The notes: a model not told the origin generated them from the sequence alone. DNA of 64,000 bases from Erythroxylum novogranatense (GCA_029891385.1 CM057235.1:18531120-18595119); one strand, 5' to 3'; positions 11,341 to 23,668 are shown, counted from the stretch's first letter. Program-made: numbers and translations.

Positions 11341-11436
11341 GTCCTTTGCTTGAGAAGGCGATCAAAGCAACATCAACATCACAAAGAATTGAGATATCCT
11401 TTTTAATAGACCAGTCCTTCTCTTAGAGAACGTCAG
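11341..11436 (-). pseudogene. MADS-box fragment
   Basis: Minus-strand sequence encodes LTFSKRRTGLLKR and, after a small deletion and frameshift, ISILCDVDVALIAFSSKG. These are the core of a MADS DNA-binding domain (normally about 60 residues); the few residues between (usually KAxE) are lost. The N-terminal part of the domain and all other exons are absent. It lies about 360 bp upstream of the bHLH fragment on the same strand, an unrelated gene family. Confidence 0.8.
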
Positions 11437-12100
11437 ATGAGCTCCTCTTGGGTGGGTGAAACAAAGCAATAATTTACGTCAATTTGAAACAAAACACCGA
11501 TTCAATTTGAAGTTCTGATTTCCAAATGATAAAAGATGATGTTTAGAAGTTAGGATTTGTACAGTAATGAAGATTGAAAAGAATTTATAGAAAGAATGTT
11601 TTTTCCTTAAATCAGTAGAAAAATAAATAAAGGATGTAGAAAATCAACATCAAACCATATGATACAGGGGAAATGTTCAGATAAATAAAACCTGTATTTT
11701 AGCTTCTAAAAAAGTCATTTCTATTTTAAAAACGCTTTTGAAATTTACAGTCGAATACTCATTTTTCTTCAAAATAGCTTTTGTGGTGGAAAAAAATGCT
11801 TTTCCATCTTTCAAAAGCTCAACCAAACAGGTGCTAAGTCATATACACAAGCAAGTAGCTTTAAAATGACTCCAATTCTTCCAATCTCTATCCCAATTTC
11901 AACCTAACTCATCTCTTTTTGCTCCACAAAGGTAAATAATAATGAACGTCAATAAACTGCACCAAAGTTGTGAATTTGGCTTGTTTTGTTTTTTTTTCTT
12001 CCAACTTGTACTTGAAACAAAATATGAAATTAAATAAGTATTTTAGATGCAAAACAAGCATTAAGCATTAAGGATTAGGGAATAAAAATAATTAATTAAA
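11437..12100. other. AT-rich spacer with a MITE-like patch
   Basis: No gene is seen. At about 11690-11840 the sequence (GCTTCTAAAAAAGTC, AAAACGCTTTTG, CAAACAGGTGCTAAG) resembles short non-autonomous hAT-like elements common in plants, but I could not define terminal repeats or a target duplication, so this remains a suggestion. Confidence 0.3.
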
Positions 12101-13133
12101 AGCTTATCAAATGTCCCATTTATGGTTTAATTACCATGTTTTATACCAGTATAGCTGTAATAAGGACATTTGTTAGTTTTATATTGGTGCTAATTTTTAC
12201 ATAAATACTAGGATTTATGTTTTAAAAGGATAGAGGAGGACACGAGATACAAGAGTAATTAAAAGGAGAAACCATAGAGATAAACAAGAGGTTATATAAA
12301 GATTTAACTAAATAACATTAAGATTTCAAGATCCATCGAATGATTCCTTTTATCTTATTTCCTTTCTTAATTTTTTTAATTTTAGTTTTAGCATGAACTA
12401 AGTTAGCAAAAATTTAGACGGATGAACCCTAGAAATATTATTTTTTCAACTAATTATTTTTTATAATGAAAGATCTAAACTAGATTGTGAATTATTTATG
12501 ATTATTACTTGTCATTAGATTAAAATATGTTATTTTTATTTAATTTTAAATTCATATCTGTGGTTTCATAAACCATATGTATAGATAAATCGTGGTATAA
12601 ATGATAAGAGTTTCATGAAATCTTAGAGATAGAACCACTTAAATCTTCTAGGTTAGAGCCCAATCTATAATGGGAATTCACAGAATGAGTTAATACAATC
12701 TTATGAGTTTTAAGTAGTAAGAGAATGAAATCAATCAACTTAAGGATATAAGTTATGTGCCTTAAGAAAGAATATCAATTTAACTTTGCAATTTTTACTA
12801 GTATAATATATACTAAGGTTAATTATTGAATCAAAGATAAATTTAAATAAAGAAATGTTCTAGAGTCTTTCACATTTGAATCTTAATTATCATTTAGTTA
12901 TTCTATTCTTATTCATTGCTTCATTTTGTTATTTTAGATTATTTATTTTAGTTTTCTTAATATTTCCATTAAATTAATCATTCATTTATTATTAGGTGAT
13001 AGAAACACAATTAGTAGTAGTCCTTATTGTTTCAATAAGATCAACACTCGCTTTCACTAAAGTGTAATATAAGAATGATAGGTGCACTTATCGAAGTTTC
13101 AATTTATCATTGTTTTGGTTTGGATATACATCA
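12100..13133 (+). repeat. Old gypsy 5' LTR remnant
   Basis: This AT-rich non-coding sequence immediately precedes a degenerate Tat/Athila-type primer site (TTTTTGGCATAG..., about 13138) and a decayed gag on the plus strand. Its last 60 bases (GATAGGTGCACTTATCGAAG) echo the end of the Athila LTR (GATAGAAACGTGCACTTGCG). The 5' border is not defined; 12100 is a guess. Confidence 0.45.
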
Positions 13134-13484
13134 CATCAAGTTTTTGGCATAGTTTTTAGATAACTAGGATATTAGGAAATTTTGATTTTATTAATTTGAT
13201 TGTTTTTAATTTCTTTTATATTTATTTATCTTAGGACTTTCTTTTTTATTTTTATTTTTGGTTGAATTTCAGTACTTTGGTTTAAGACTAGTAGTTCTAG
13301 AGTACTATTTAAACTAGATTTAAAAATCTAAAGGACATTAATTCAAAATTTAAGGGCGAGAAATCTAGAAGTTTTGAGTTTATAACTACCGGACACAATG
13401 ACAGGACAATTAGGATTACATATTATATGGAATTATGATAGACCATCACTCACTTTGACATAATCTAGCATTTTTAAGCCAAGA

Positions 13485-13643
13485 GTGAAGGCTAATAACT
13501 TTGATATCAAGCACAATATGATTTTAATTGTTCAAAAACTTATGCAGTTTGATGTCTTGGTAGATAAGGATCCAAATGCAGAAATTGCCAACTTTTTAGA
13601 AATTTATGATACATTTAAAATTAATAGAGCTTTGGTGGATTTG
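13485..13643 (+). pseudogene. Old gypsy gag, first part (split by Athila)
   Basis: The frame encodes ANNFDIKHNMILIVQKL and DPNAEIANFLEIYDTFKIN, the conserved start of the retrotransposon gag domain of plant Tat/Athila-related elements. It stops being gag at 13643, where the Athila LTR begins; the ORF continues artificially to 13688 into the LTR. The domain resumes at 26356 after the 5-bp duplication ATTTG. Confidence 0.8.
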
Positions 13644-16305
13644 TGTTGGATGCATTTTCTTATTAAATTTCATGACATTTTTCCTTAATTTTTGGATTAA
13701 TTATTGGGTTATATATATATTTTTCTTGCTAAATTGCTTGGTTCGTCTGAATTCGCATTTATAATTCTTCATGTTTAATTTGTAGGAAATGCGCTTGATT
13801 TTAATTGAAAAGAACTACAACAGTCCAAGGCGAAAATCAAAATACAAAAGAAAAGGAGCAAAATTAAAAGAGATTAAATCAAGTGGAGCACATGCCATCG
13901 TGGAAGCATAGGGAAATTAATTAAATCAAGAGGCGCAACGCAGGAGAGTTGGCGTCGTTTGGCAAGGCAATTAAATTGTCACTTCAATTAGCAAATAAGA
14001 GGAGGGCGTTAACACAAGAGGAAAATTCACACAAAACAAAGCAGCACGGGGATTAAATCGACAAAGCATGAAGACAAAATCAGCCAAAGCCCTACAAGGA
14101 CGACATCATCAAGGAGAGGACCAAGCGCTTCACAGTGGACCAATCAAAAGAAGGACAGCTAGAGCTTATTTAATTACAAGAAAAGAAAACGTTTGGAGGA
14201 ATGAGCACGCATCACCGGGCGTGAATGAGTAGAATAGCATAAGAGGCAGCTAGAGAAGTGGCGGAAGTTGCGAACACCGAGAGAGTTAGCAAATTAAACG
14301 CACAAGGGATTAAGAGCAGCAAATAATTGTCTTATCAAGGGACCAACGCACAACGGAGAAGAGTGAGTGCGGCGTAACAAAATCAACGGAGGGTTTGGGG
14401 GAGGCGTGAAAACAAACAAGAACAAAATCAAGAAAGCCAGCGGCAGTGTTGAAAATTGAAGAAATCATGCAAACATGGGACAAGTGAAGAGCAAAATTAA
14501 AGAGGCATACGGACACAAGGCAACAAGGAATGACACTAGTCGCGCAGCAAGCTGGAAAAAAAAAATCAAGAGAGCAAATCCCAAAAATCAGGGCAGCAAT
14601 TGAAATCATGTGAGGGCTGGCGTTTTAAGAGAGAACGTGAGCAGCAGGTGTGAATGAGGAACAGCTCCAAGAGAAAACGGAAATCACACTGCTGGAGGAC
14701 GCTGAAGACAAATGATGGTTTAAAAGAAAACAACATCTGGCTAGGCTTGAACAGAGGGAGATAAAGTTGATTTGGTTGTAAGGGAGCTGTTGGGTTTTTG
14801 ACCACAACGCATAAAGAAGACAACAAAGATAAAATCAACAAAAAGGCACAGAAGCGTGACCAAGGAGAGGCATGCGCAGACTACACAAGAAGAAAAGCCA
14901 CCTGGGTTGACTAACGTGAATATATCAATAGGAGGAGTTGGAAGCTTGACATTTAAATGCTGGAGGACCCACCACCAATGCTATTTTCATCTTTGAAATG
15001 AGTGGCTAGGAAAATACAAGAAGACTTGGGCTCTCAACGTGACTAGAAGGGGGGGCACTCAACATTAACTCTTCATTTTAAATTTACAATCCAACGCTCA
15101 CGCAAAGGAAGAAAGAGGAGCAACGTCACTCCATTTTTTTTCTCACTTTTTGCTATCAACTTTACAACACCAAGAGTGGGGTCTAACGTTAGATAACAAA
15201 GGGGGGCTCCATTTATTTTGCAAAAAGAGAACACTCCACTCACTTGGTGGCCATCAACGTTGCAAATAGAAGAGGAGGCTCCACTCTCCACTTACTAAAA
15301 AATCAAAGCATCGACATGAGAAGGGGGCTCCATTTATTATGATTTTCAGCTCTTGAACCTTTACTCTACAAGCACACCGTTACACACATTAGAGAAAAAG
15401 GGGCCATTCAACAAAACACTCACTCAATTTCCGAAGCTACCAGCGTTAAAAAGAGGAGGGACTTGAAGCAATAGAGGAGGCAAAAATTGAAGATCAAGCA
15501 ATCAACATTTGTTCGTCCATTCCTTTTATTTATTTCATAATCATAATGCTTGCTTTTATTATTTTTATTGTTGCTAATATTATTATGCGTAACTAATCCT
15601 TTCATTCTAGGATTTTAACAGAACCCTTGATGTAATCTCGGTTAATTGGTATTTTCTTCGTTTAATCTCTTATGCCCGTTTTTACTTAAAGGTTTGATTA
15701 CTGCAATTTGTTCTTAATGCTTTTTCATAATTTGATCACTTATGAAATTGATTTTCTTAATCTTTGTGTAACGTAACAGGGAGCAATAGATTTGGAAAAA
15801 GATTGCAATACCTTAGGATCACTTTCGTAGTGATTTGAGTCTAGGATCGGGAGATACCTATCCACCCTAAGTAACCACATTAAGATTGATTCGATAAAGC
15901 AATCATCGAATTATTACAATTTACCATAGAGATATAGGAAATTGGTTTGATGATTAGGATTATTAATGATCCGGGATGGCTTAGTAATTAATTCTGAATC
16001 TTAGGTTATCAAATCCGGTATATGAATTAAATCGAGAAAATTTCGACACCGAGGTAAAATCAAGGGGGAAGTTAAATTCCTAGATTTTCATTCCATCGAT
16101 ATTTCTTATATTTTTATCTTGCGTTAATTCTCGTTTTTATTTCATTTTTTCAAACCACAATCAATCAATCTTTTCTTTAATATTTATGTTATTAGCTTAA
16201 ATTAGAAGTTATTACGAGTATTACGTTTTAACTAATTTGGTCTCCGTGGGATCGATATTTTTACTACTTGACGATAGAAACGTGCACTTGCGTTTACTAC
16301 CGACA
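13644..16305 (+). repeat. Athila 5' LTR
   Basis: The LTR starts TGTTGGATGC and ends ACTACCGACA. Most of it matches 23684-26355 with few differences per line, but 14040-14330 has clustered indels against 24070-24350. The TATA position reads TATATCAATA (14921-14930), while the 3' LTR has TATATAAAT. Several frames on the minus strand (14310-15605) recur in both LTRs but have no recognisable domain and are not called as genes. Confidence 0.95.
14921..14930 (+). promoter_or_regulatory. Damaged TATA box in Athila 5' LTR
   Basis: This LTR has TATATCAATA where the 3' LTR (24969-24978) has ATATATAAAT. The A-to-C change would weaken TBP binding. That this is the true promoter is inferred from the match and from its position in the LTR. 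Confidence 0.5.
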
Positions 16306-16308
16306 AGT

Positions 16309-16329
16309 TTTTAGCGCTGTTGCCGGGGA
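16309..16329 (+). other. Athila primer binding site
   Basis: TTTAGCGCTGTTGCCGGGGA follows the 5' LTR within a few bases. It is a diverged form of TGGCGCCGTTGCCGGGGA, the site used by Athila/Tat elements (tRNA-Asp type). Confidence 0.8.
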
Positions 16330-16413
16330 TCTATTTTTAGTTTTAATATTGATACTTGTTTTGATTTTTGATTTAAGTTTACTTACGTGTCTCATTTTGT
16401 TTTTATTGGCTAG

Positions 16414-18081
16414 GTGATCTGCATGCTCACCCGCTCTAAACTGATCCAACCCATACGTGGTCCTGAAATAGAGAGAACGTGTAAAGCCAATCGGAGAAGA
16501 GTTCGAGAACAAAGAGTAGATGCAGCCAACATGGCAAATAATAACGAGACACCCGAACAAACGGCCGAACGACTCCGAAATGAAAAAATACGGAGACAAG
16601 TTTGAGAGGAGATGGAAGCCGAGCAAAGAGAATTGGAACGAGCACGAAGTTGCTTAGATTTCCATACAGCTACTTTTGATGAGAGAACGAGTATAGCTCA
16701 CACTCAGATTCCAGCCACTCAAACTTTCAAAATTGACGGAGCGGTCATGAATTACTTGAGGGACAAACCTTTCACCGGAGTGGCATCCGATTGTCCCATC
16801 ACGTACCTCAAAAATTTTCTCGAAATTGTCAATAGCTACCAAGTAGCAAATGTGTCAAATGAGCAAATGCGACTAAGGCTTTTTCCATTTTCTCTTGTAG
16901 GTGCAGCCAAAGAATGGATGTGGGATGCAAACCCAAAGGGTTCGTTGACGACATGAGGAGAATTAAAAGACAAATTCATGCGAAAGTACTTCTCACCAAC
17001 AAAGACTCACAAGCTCAAAATGGAGATTATCAACTTCAAACAATCCGAGATGGAGTCATTGGCTGAAGCCTTTAAACGATGCAAAGAACTCCAAAGGAAG
17101 TGCCCACATCACGGGATTCCTCCATCATCTCTAGTCTCTCATTTATATCATGGGTTGACTCTCGCTACGGCAAGTCAATTAGATACAATTACTGGAGGTA
17201 CGTTCTTAGAACTCAATCTCGATGACGTTATATCGTTAGTAGAAAATGTTACTGCTAACAACTGTAGGGCTCATGAAAGAGGAGGATCTCAACCTACGCG
17301 GAAAGCTCCTAGTACTTATGAAATAAATCCCTCAGAATTGATGGATGGGAAGATCTCGAATATGTGCAAGAAAATCACAGACACTGTTTTGGAACAACTT
17401 AAACCCATAACACAATAGGTAAAATCCGTTACATTTACTTGTGATTATTGTGGTGAAAGCCATCATTATGAACAGTGTCCAAATGTCGAGCCACTGACCG
17501 AGACGGTAAATTACTTCAGGAATCAAAAAGCTCCGTATAATCAAAATGCAAATAACTACAATTCGGGAACAAGAAATTACCCTCCAAGGCAAAATCACCC
17601 ACCGGGATTCCAATCACAACAACAAAATTGGCAATATCAAAACCAACCACAAGGACAACCTCCAAATACATCCAACCAACCATCATTGGAGAGTATATTG
17701 GGGAAGTTCATGGAGCAAAGTGGTCAGAGAATGGTCAAACTTGAAGAATCAACACGGAACTTGCAAACTCAAATGGGACAAGTGATTGAAGCTTTAAAAA
17801 ATCGTCCTCAAGGAACATTGCCAAATGACACCGTGAATCCTCGGAAGGAAAAACTTCATGCCATCGTTCTTAGGAATGGAAAAGAGGTGAATACAACACC
17901 AACTCCCAAAAGGAAAGAGGTATGTATAAATTCTGAAAATTCTAAAATTTTGTGGGATGATGTTGTTATTGATGTTGATAGATCCATGGAAAAAGAGGAG
18001 GAAGAAAAACCAAGGGAAGACAAGGAAGAAAAACAACCGAGGGAAAGACCATATCTCCACCACCATTTCCTCAAAGGCTAG
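16414..18081 (+). pseudogene. Athila gag (one frame, three in-frame stops)
   Basis: A single reading frame spans the region. It begins MICMLTRSK, has an arginine-rich leader, then the gag domain (YLKNFLEIVNSYQV, LRLFPFSLVGAAKEWM, KYFSPTKTHKLKMEI, CKELQRKCPHHGIP), a zinc knuckle CDYCGESHHYEQC, a Q/N-rich low-complexity stretch and a lysine/glutamate-rich C-terminus. It is interrupted by TGA at 16603 and 16954 and TAG at 17416. Each is one C-to-T or G-to-A step from a sense codon expected there. A frameshift near 18050 moves the reading to protease. Gag would form the RNA-packaging particle. Confidence 0.92.
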
Positions 18082-18646
18082 CAAAGCAAAAACATGAAAA
18101 AGGGTTTGAAAAATTTATGGATGTTTTTAAGAAACTAACAATTAACATTCCCTTTACTGAAGCTTTAGAAAATATGCCAAGCTATGCCAAATTTATGAAG
18201 GATGTTTTATAAAAAAAGAGAAGGCTGGGAGATCATGAAACGGTGGCCTTGACGGAAGAATGTAGTGCGATACTACAAAAGAAGCTCCCACCAAAACTCA
18301 AGGATCCTGGAAGTTTTACAATTCCATGTGTAATTGGCACACAAATTTTCGGTAAGGCTCTTTGTGATCTTGGTGCTTCCATTAATTTAATGCCCATCTC
18401 TGCTTTCGGAAATTAGGCATGGAGATGTAATTAAACCAACTTCGTGAGACTACAATTGGCCGATCGTTCCATTATCCATCCATGGGGAATTCTTGAAGAT
18501 GTGCTAGTCAAGGTGGATAAGTTCATTTTCCGCAGATTTTATAGTCGTGACATTGAAGAAGATGTAGACGCATTCTATCATTTTGGGACGACTGCTTCCT
18601 AGCCACAGGTAGAGTTCTCATAGATGTTGAAAAAGGAGAACTTACC
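18060..18646 (+). pseudogene. Athila protease region
   Basis: After the frameshift near 18050 the frame reads QKHEKGFEKFMDVFKKL and YAKFMKDVL, then a TAA at 18211, then KDPGSFTIPCVIGTQIFGKA and the active site DLGAS (18366-18380) within CDLGASINLMP. Soon after, at about 18415, the frame stops and shifts; residual pieces (DVLVKVDKFIF, LATG) follow. This aspartic protease would cut the Gag-Pol precursor. It is clearly inactive. Confidence 0.88.
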
Positions 18647-20526
18647 ATGAGAGTAAATGGAGAAGAGGTAACCTTTAGCATTTTTTCTTCTATGAAATTT
18701 CCAAATGAAAAATGTTATGCAATTTCTTCAACCAGGGCAATTTTAAATGACTCAACTACGAATGCTCTAACTGATGATCCTTTGATAGTTGCTTTAACAA
18801 CACTTAATGAGTTTGATGAAGAAGAAATTCTCGAATACATTAACTTGTTAGACGCAGGTTCATCTCTAAGACCATTTAGACAAGTTATAGAGCCATTGAA
18901 CAATTCTAAGGATGAAGTAGCAAAACCTTCAATCAAAGTACCTCCGGAGTTAGAACTTAAGCAACTTCCTCATCATTTGAAGTATGCTTACTTAGGTGAG
19001 AACTCCATCCTTCCTGTTATTGTTTCCACAGAACTAACTAATGTGATGGAAGAGAAGCTACTTCGTGTTTTGAAAGGACACAAAAGAGCAATTGGTTGGA
19101 CCATAGCCGATATCAAGGGAATAAGCCCACTTTTCTGTCAACACAAGATCATACTAGAAGAAGAGTTCAAGCCTAGTGTGCAACCACAAAGGCGATTGAA
19201 CCCGAACATGAAGGAAGTGGTGAAGAAGGAAATCGTGAAATGGCTTGATGCTGGTATTATTTACCCTATATCGGATAGTTCTTGGGTAAGTCCGGTGCAA
19301 TGTGTACCCAAAAAGGGAGGAATGACGGTGGTGACAAACAAGAAGAACGAACTCATCCCAACGAGAACCATTACCGGATGGAGGATTTGCATGGACTACC
19401 GAAAGCTGAACAAAGCAACAAAGAAAGATCACTTTCCACTACCCTTCATTGATCAAATGCTTGATCGATTGGTGGTAAGGTATATTATTGCTTTTGGATG
19501 GCTATGCAGTTATAATCAAGTCCCAATCATGGTGGAAGATCAAGAGAAACCACATTTACATGCCCTTATGGCACTTTCGCGTTTCGACGAATGCCATTTG
19601 GACTATGTAATGCACCAGCCACATTTTAAAGATGTATGATGGCCATCTTTTCAGACATGGTTGAGAACGGGTTAGAAGTGTTTATGGATGATTTTTCAGT
19701 CCATGGAGATTCATTCGATATGTGCTTAGAAAATTTAACCAAATTTTTAGAAAGATGTGAAGAGACCAACCTTGTGCTCAATTGGGAGAAATGTCATTTC
19801 ATGGTACAAGAAGGTATTGTTCTTGGACACAAGGTTTCTAGTAAAGGGCTGGAGGTAGACTGAGCAAAAATCGAGACAATTGAGAAGCTACCATTACCCA
19901 CCTCAGTCAAGGGAATCCGAAGCTTCCTCGGACATGCCAGGTTTTATAGGCGCTTCATAAAAGATTTTTCTAAAATCTCAAAACCCTTGTGCAATTTACT
20001 TGAAAAGGATGTCCCATTTAAGTTTGATGAAAATTGCATGCTTGCTTTTCAGGCACTAAAGGAGAAGTTGGTGTCTTCACCAATTATTGTTGCACCTGAT
20101 TGGAGCCGCCCTTTTGAGCTTATGTGCGATGCAAGCGATTATGTGGTGGGTGTCGTTTTAGGACAACGGTACAACAAGGTTTTTCACTCTATCTACTATA
20201 CTAGTAAAACTCTTAATGATGCTCAATTAAATTATACCACAACTGAAAAAGAGTTATTAGCTGTTGTTTATGCATTTGAGAAATTTCGATCTTACCTTGT
20301 TGGCACGAAAGTGAAAGTTTTTATAGATCATTCAGCCAACAAATACTTGATTGAAAAGAACGATGCTAAACCGAGACTTATTCGATGGGTCATACTCCTC
20401 CAAGAGTTCGACCTAGAGATAGTAGATAGGAAGGGAACCGAGAATCAAGTGGCCGATCACTTATCAAGAATGGAGAACGCGAAAGCTCTTCACCAAAAGT
20501 CAGTAAATCAACGAGTCTTTTCCTGA
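18647..20526 (+). pseudogene. Athila reverse transcriptase and RNase H
   Basis: The frame 18647-19639 carries the linker and the start of reverse transcriptase (QPQRRLNPNMKEVVKKEI, GIIYPISDSSWVSPV, RICMDYRKLNKATKKDHFPL). Small frameshifts garble 19470-19620. The frame then moves to 19636-20526 with FMDDF at the catalytic site (19681-19695), LGHKVSSKG, a TGA at 19861, [15 protein letters not shown], and RNase H motifs [20 protein letters not shown] and VADHLSR. Catalytic aspartates are retained, but the stop and shifts make the copy non-functional. Confidence 0.94.
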
Positions 20527-20539
20527 TGAAAGACTCTTC

Positions 20540-21868
20540 ATGGTGAATGACAAACAAATCCCTTGGTATGCTGATTTCATTAATTATTTGGTATGTAAGC
20601 AATTACCTCCTGATTTTACATATCAACAAAAGAAAAAATTCATGCACGATGTTAGAGCATATTTTTGGGACGAACCATATCTCTACAAGTTGGGTAAGGA
20701 TAACGTATTGAGAAGATGCATTCCTTTCGAGGAACAACAAAGCATTATTTATCATTGTCATTCTTCTCCATATGGTGGCCACTTCAACGGTGAGCGGACA
20801 GCAGCCAAAATCCTCCAATCCAGATTCTTTTGGCCAACACTTTTTGCAGATGCTCATAACTATGTAAGAAGTTGTGATGCATGCCAACGAGTTGGCATGC
20901 ATCACTAAGAAAGATGAGTTACCTTTGACTAATGTTCTTGAAGTTGAATTATTTGATGTATGGGGAATTGATTTTATGGGTCCTTTTTCAGCTTCAAATA
21001 GAAATATTTATATACTTGTAGCAGTTGACTATGTTTCAAAGTGGGTAGAAGCAATTGCTTCTCCAACTAATGATGCAGGTGTTGTTACGAGATTTCTCAA
21101 AAGAACATTTTCACAAGGTTCTAACTCAAGAGCCATCATCGATGATCGAGGGACACACTTTGCAACAAACAATTTGCCAATCTCGTTGCCAAGTACGGAG
21201 TACGACACAAGGTGGCACTTGCTTATCATCCACAAGCAAATGGCCAAGCCGAGGTTTCAAATAGGCAATTGAAGCAAATTCTCGAGAAAACCGTTGATGC
21301 CTCACCAAAGACATGGTCAATTAAGCTAGATGATAGCTTATGGGCTTTTCGAACGGCATACAAAACTCCAATAGGGTGTTCGCCTTATCAATTAGTATTC
21401 GAAAAGGCTTGCCATCTCCCGGTAGAGCTGGAACATAAAGCATTTTGGGCCACAAAGCAATTGAATCTCGACCCAACTCTAGCCGGTGAACAACGTGTTC
21501 TTCAACTAGAGCAAGTTGAAGAATTTCGTCTTAATGCATATGAAAATGCACGAATTTACAAGGAAAAGACGAAGAAATGGCACGACTGGCATTTAAGGGA
21601 GAAACACTTCGAACCGGGCCATCTCGTGTTGCTCTACAACTCTAGACTCAATCTCTTTCCGGGAAAATTGAAGTCTCGATGGTCAGGTCCGTTTTAAGTA
21701 TTGGAAGTTTTCCCCCACGGAGCCATTGAAATTTCACCTCTTAATTCTACACATTCATTTAAGGTGAATGGACAACGCTTAAAGCTATATCTAGGAGGCG
21801 AAGTCGATAGGGGGACAGCAACCATTCGGCTCATTGAGGCTTGCAGAAAAAAAATGTCTAGCCAAAGA
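20540..21868 (+). pseudogene. Athila integrase
   Basis: The zinc-binding segment (YHCHSSPYGGHFNGERTA through CDACQRVG) is in frame 20540-20908. The core follows in another frame with WGIDFMGPF and IDDRGTHF (first two catalytic aspartates), and the third frame (21212-21697) has [17 protein letters not shown] with the catalytic glutamate and a long C-terminal region ending [11 protein letters not shown] stop then precedes VFPHGAIEI. The first frame change coincides with a perfect 32-nt inverted repeat at 20874-20905. Integrase would insert the DNA copy; here it is broken. Confidence 0.93.
20874..20905. repeat. Perfect 32-nt inverted repeat inside Athila integrase
   Basis: Two 15-base arms (GTGATGCATGCCAAC and its reverse complement) are separated by GA. 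The right arm replaces the codons expected after CQRVG and causes the frameshift there, suggesting it was copied from the left arm by snap-back synthesis. Confidence 0.85.
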
Positions 21869-23668
21869 CGTTAAAGAAAAGCGCTTCTTGGGAGGCAACC
21901 CAAGTTTCACACTTTTGTTGTTTTTATTTTATTTTATTTACTCAAAATTCATATGCTCTTTGTTTTCATTGCAGGAAATTGGACCTTACAAGTGAATTTT
22001 AATGGGAGAAATTACATTTCTGACAAAAAATGGTCCACGCTCATTACAGGGAAGATCTTTGTGCCTCTTACTCATGACTTCGTATATTGTTGAATTTTGT
22101 GGTTGTTTGTGTTTGCGTATAATCTGCAGCATTTCTTAATTCGCATGCATTATTGCCGACATTCTTTTTGTCCTCTACTATGCATTTACATGTTTACTTA
22201 CCCACTCCAAACTGGGCCTGCATACCTTGACATTGAGGACAATGTCCTATCTGAGTTTGGGGGGGTGAGCATCAATTTTTCAAAATTTTTCAAAACAAAA
22301 ACAAAAAAAAACAAATTTTCATCAATTGTTCAAACGTTTTTGAAAAAACTAATAATTTTTTTTTCATTTTCTTGCATAATTAAACCTCATTAAGAAATTT
22401 TGATCTTTAAAGGTTTTGATTTTGGCATCACTTTTGGGAAATTGAGAATTGTTTGGAACCTAATTGGATTTACCTTTAGAAGGTTTGTGGATAGAATGTT
22501 CCGGATTAGTGCTCGGTTTCTAATTGTTTAATCATACTCATATTCTTTGATTTAAGTCTTTCCAACCATTTTATTTGAGTTTTGATTATCTATTAAATTT
22601 TTAGGCAAGTTGGAACTTAGTGAGATCTCGCCAATCCTAGAACAAGTTCTCTAGGCCTATCAAGGCGAAATATGAGCACAAATTGATAAGGAAGTGATTA
22701 AGGCATTTTCTTTGAATTATTAACCACATTCCAATTTTTGGCTTAAAATAACCCTATATTCCCTTTGGAGCCAAGTTGAGCCTAAGTAATATCCCAATTC
22801 CTTTGGCACCTTTATTTAACCAAGCCACAAGCCAAGCATTCCTTACCTTTCATGTGGAAATGATTATTTAGGAGTAGGTTATGTGGGGGTTTGAAAAAAA
22901 AACGAAAAAAAAAGAAACACAAAAGAAAAAAAAAAGCAAGAAAAGAGCAAGCAAGTGAAGATTTTGCAAGTTATCGCCCCTAGTATACAAAAAACTGAGT
23001 TTGGGGGAGAGTCAGTTATTTGAAATTTGAAAATTCATTGAAATTAAGTTAAGTCTTGTAATAGTTATCATTTTAACATGTTGTCTTGTTGAGTTTTGTT
23101 ATTTTATAAATTAAAAAAAAATTCTTCCTTGTTTAGACGGTTTTACTTGCTCTTAAAAAAAGAGAAAGAAAAGAAAAAGAAAATAGGTCCCTTACATTTT
23201 TCTATTTCTTGAATAATTGTTTCCATTTCATTTGAGCTTTTATTATCCTTTTCTTTGGTCTAAGCTAATTTTAAATCCCAACGACCCCATTACAACCTGA
23301 ATAAGACCTTTTGATCCTTTGAAAATGAGTGCTAAAAATTAGTGGAGATGGGATGGAGAATTTTGCCTATGAGATTGGTTAATTTGATAATACCTTTAGA
23401 GTCTCTTGGGTTGTAAATTGCCTTTGAATTTATTTGTCTTTTCTCTAATCTTGTGAGTTGGTTGGTTTTGTAATTAGACTTGAATTAAGGAGTGTGTGTT
23501 TTGAGCAAGCATTAGTATCCTTACACTATGAAGGTGGGTATGGTTTGATAAGTGGCCAAAGGTAAATTTTAATTGGTTACTGCAATTCTGAAAATTTCAA
23601 TTGTTGAGTGTTCCTTAATCTATTTTGAACAATTTTTCTTAATTTTGCTTAGGGACAAGCAAAAGTCT
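21869..23668 (+). other. Athila 3' non-coding region
   Basis: About 1.8 kb contain no supported gene; a 98-codon frame at 22097-22393 lacks any domain. Two extra polypurine-like tracts occur (GAGTTTGGGGGGG at 22253, TGAGTTTGGGGGAGAG at 22996), the first just after the palindrome AGGACAATGTCCT. Long A-rich runs lie at 22900-22950 and 23150-23185. In Athila elements this interval can hold an envelope-like gene; none is visible here. Confidence 0.7.

Noticed and set aside
14310..15605. Minus-strand frames of 60-99 codons in the Athila LTR, matched in the other LTR
   Set aside because: Conservation only reflects LTR identity. No recognisable domain or promoter supports them, though a short LTR-encoded peptide cannot be excluded.
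22097..22393. 98-codon frame considered as an Athila envelope-like gene
   Set aside because: Low-complexity, phenylalanine-rich, no conserved motif; it spans an internal polypurine tract.
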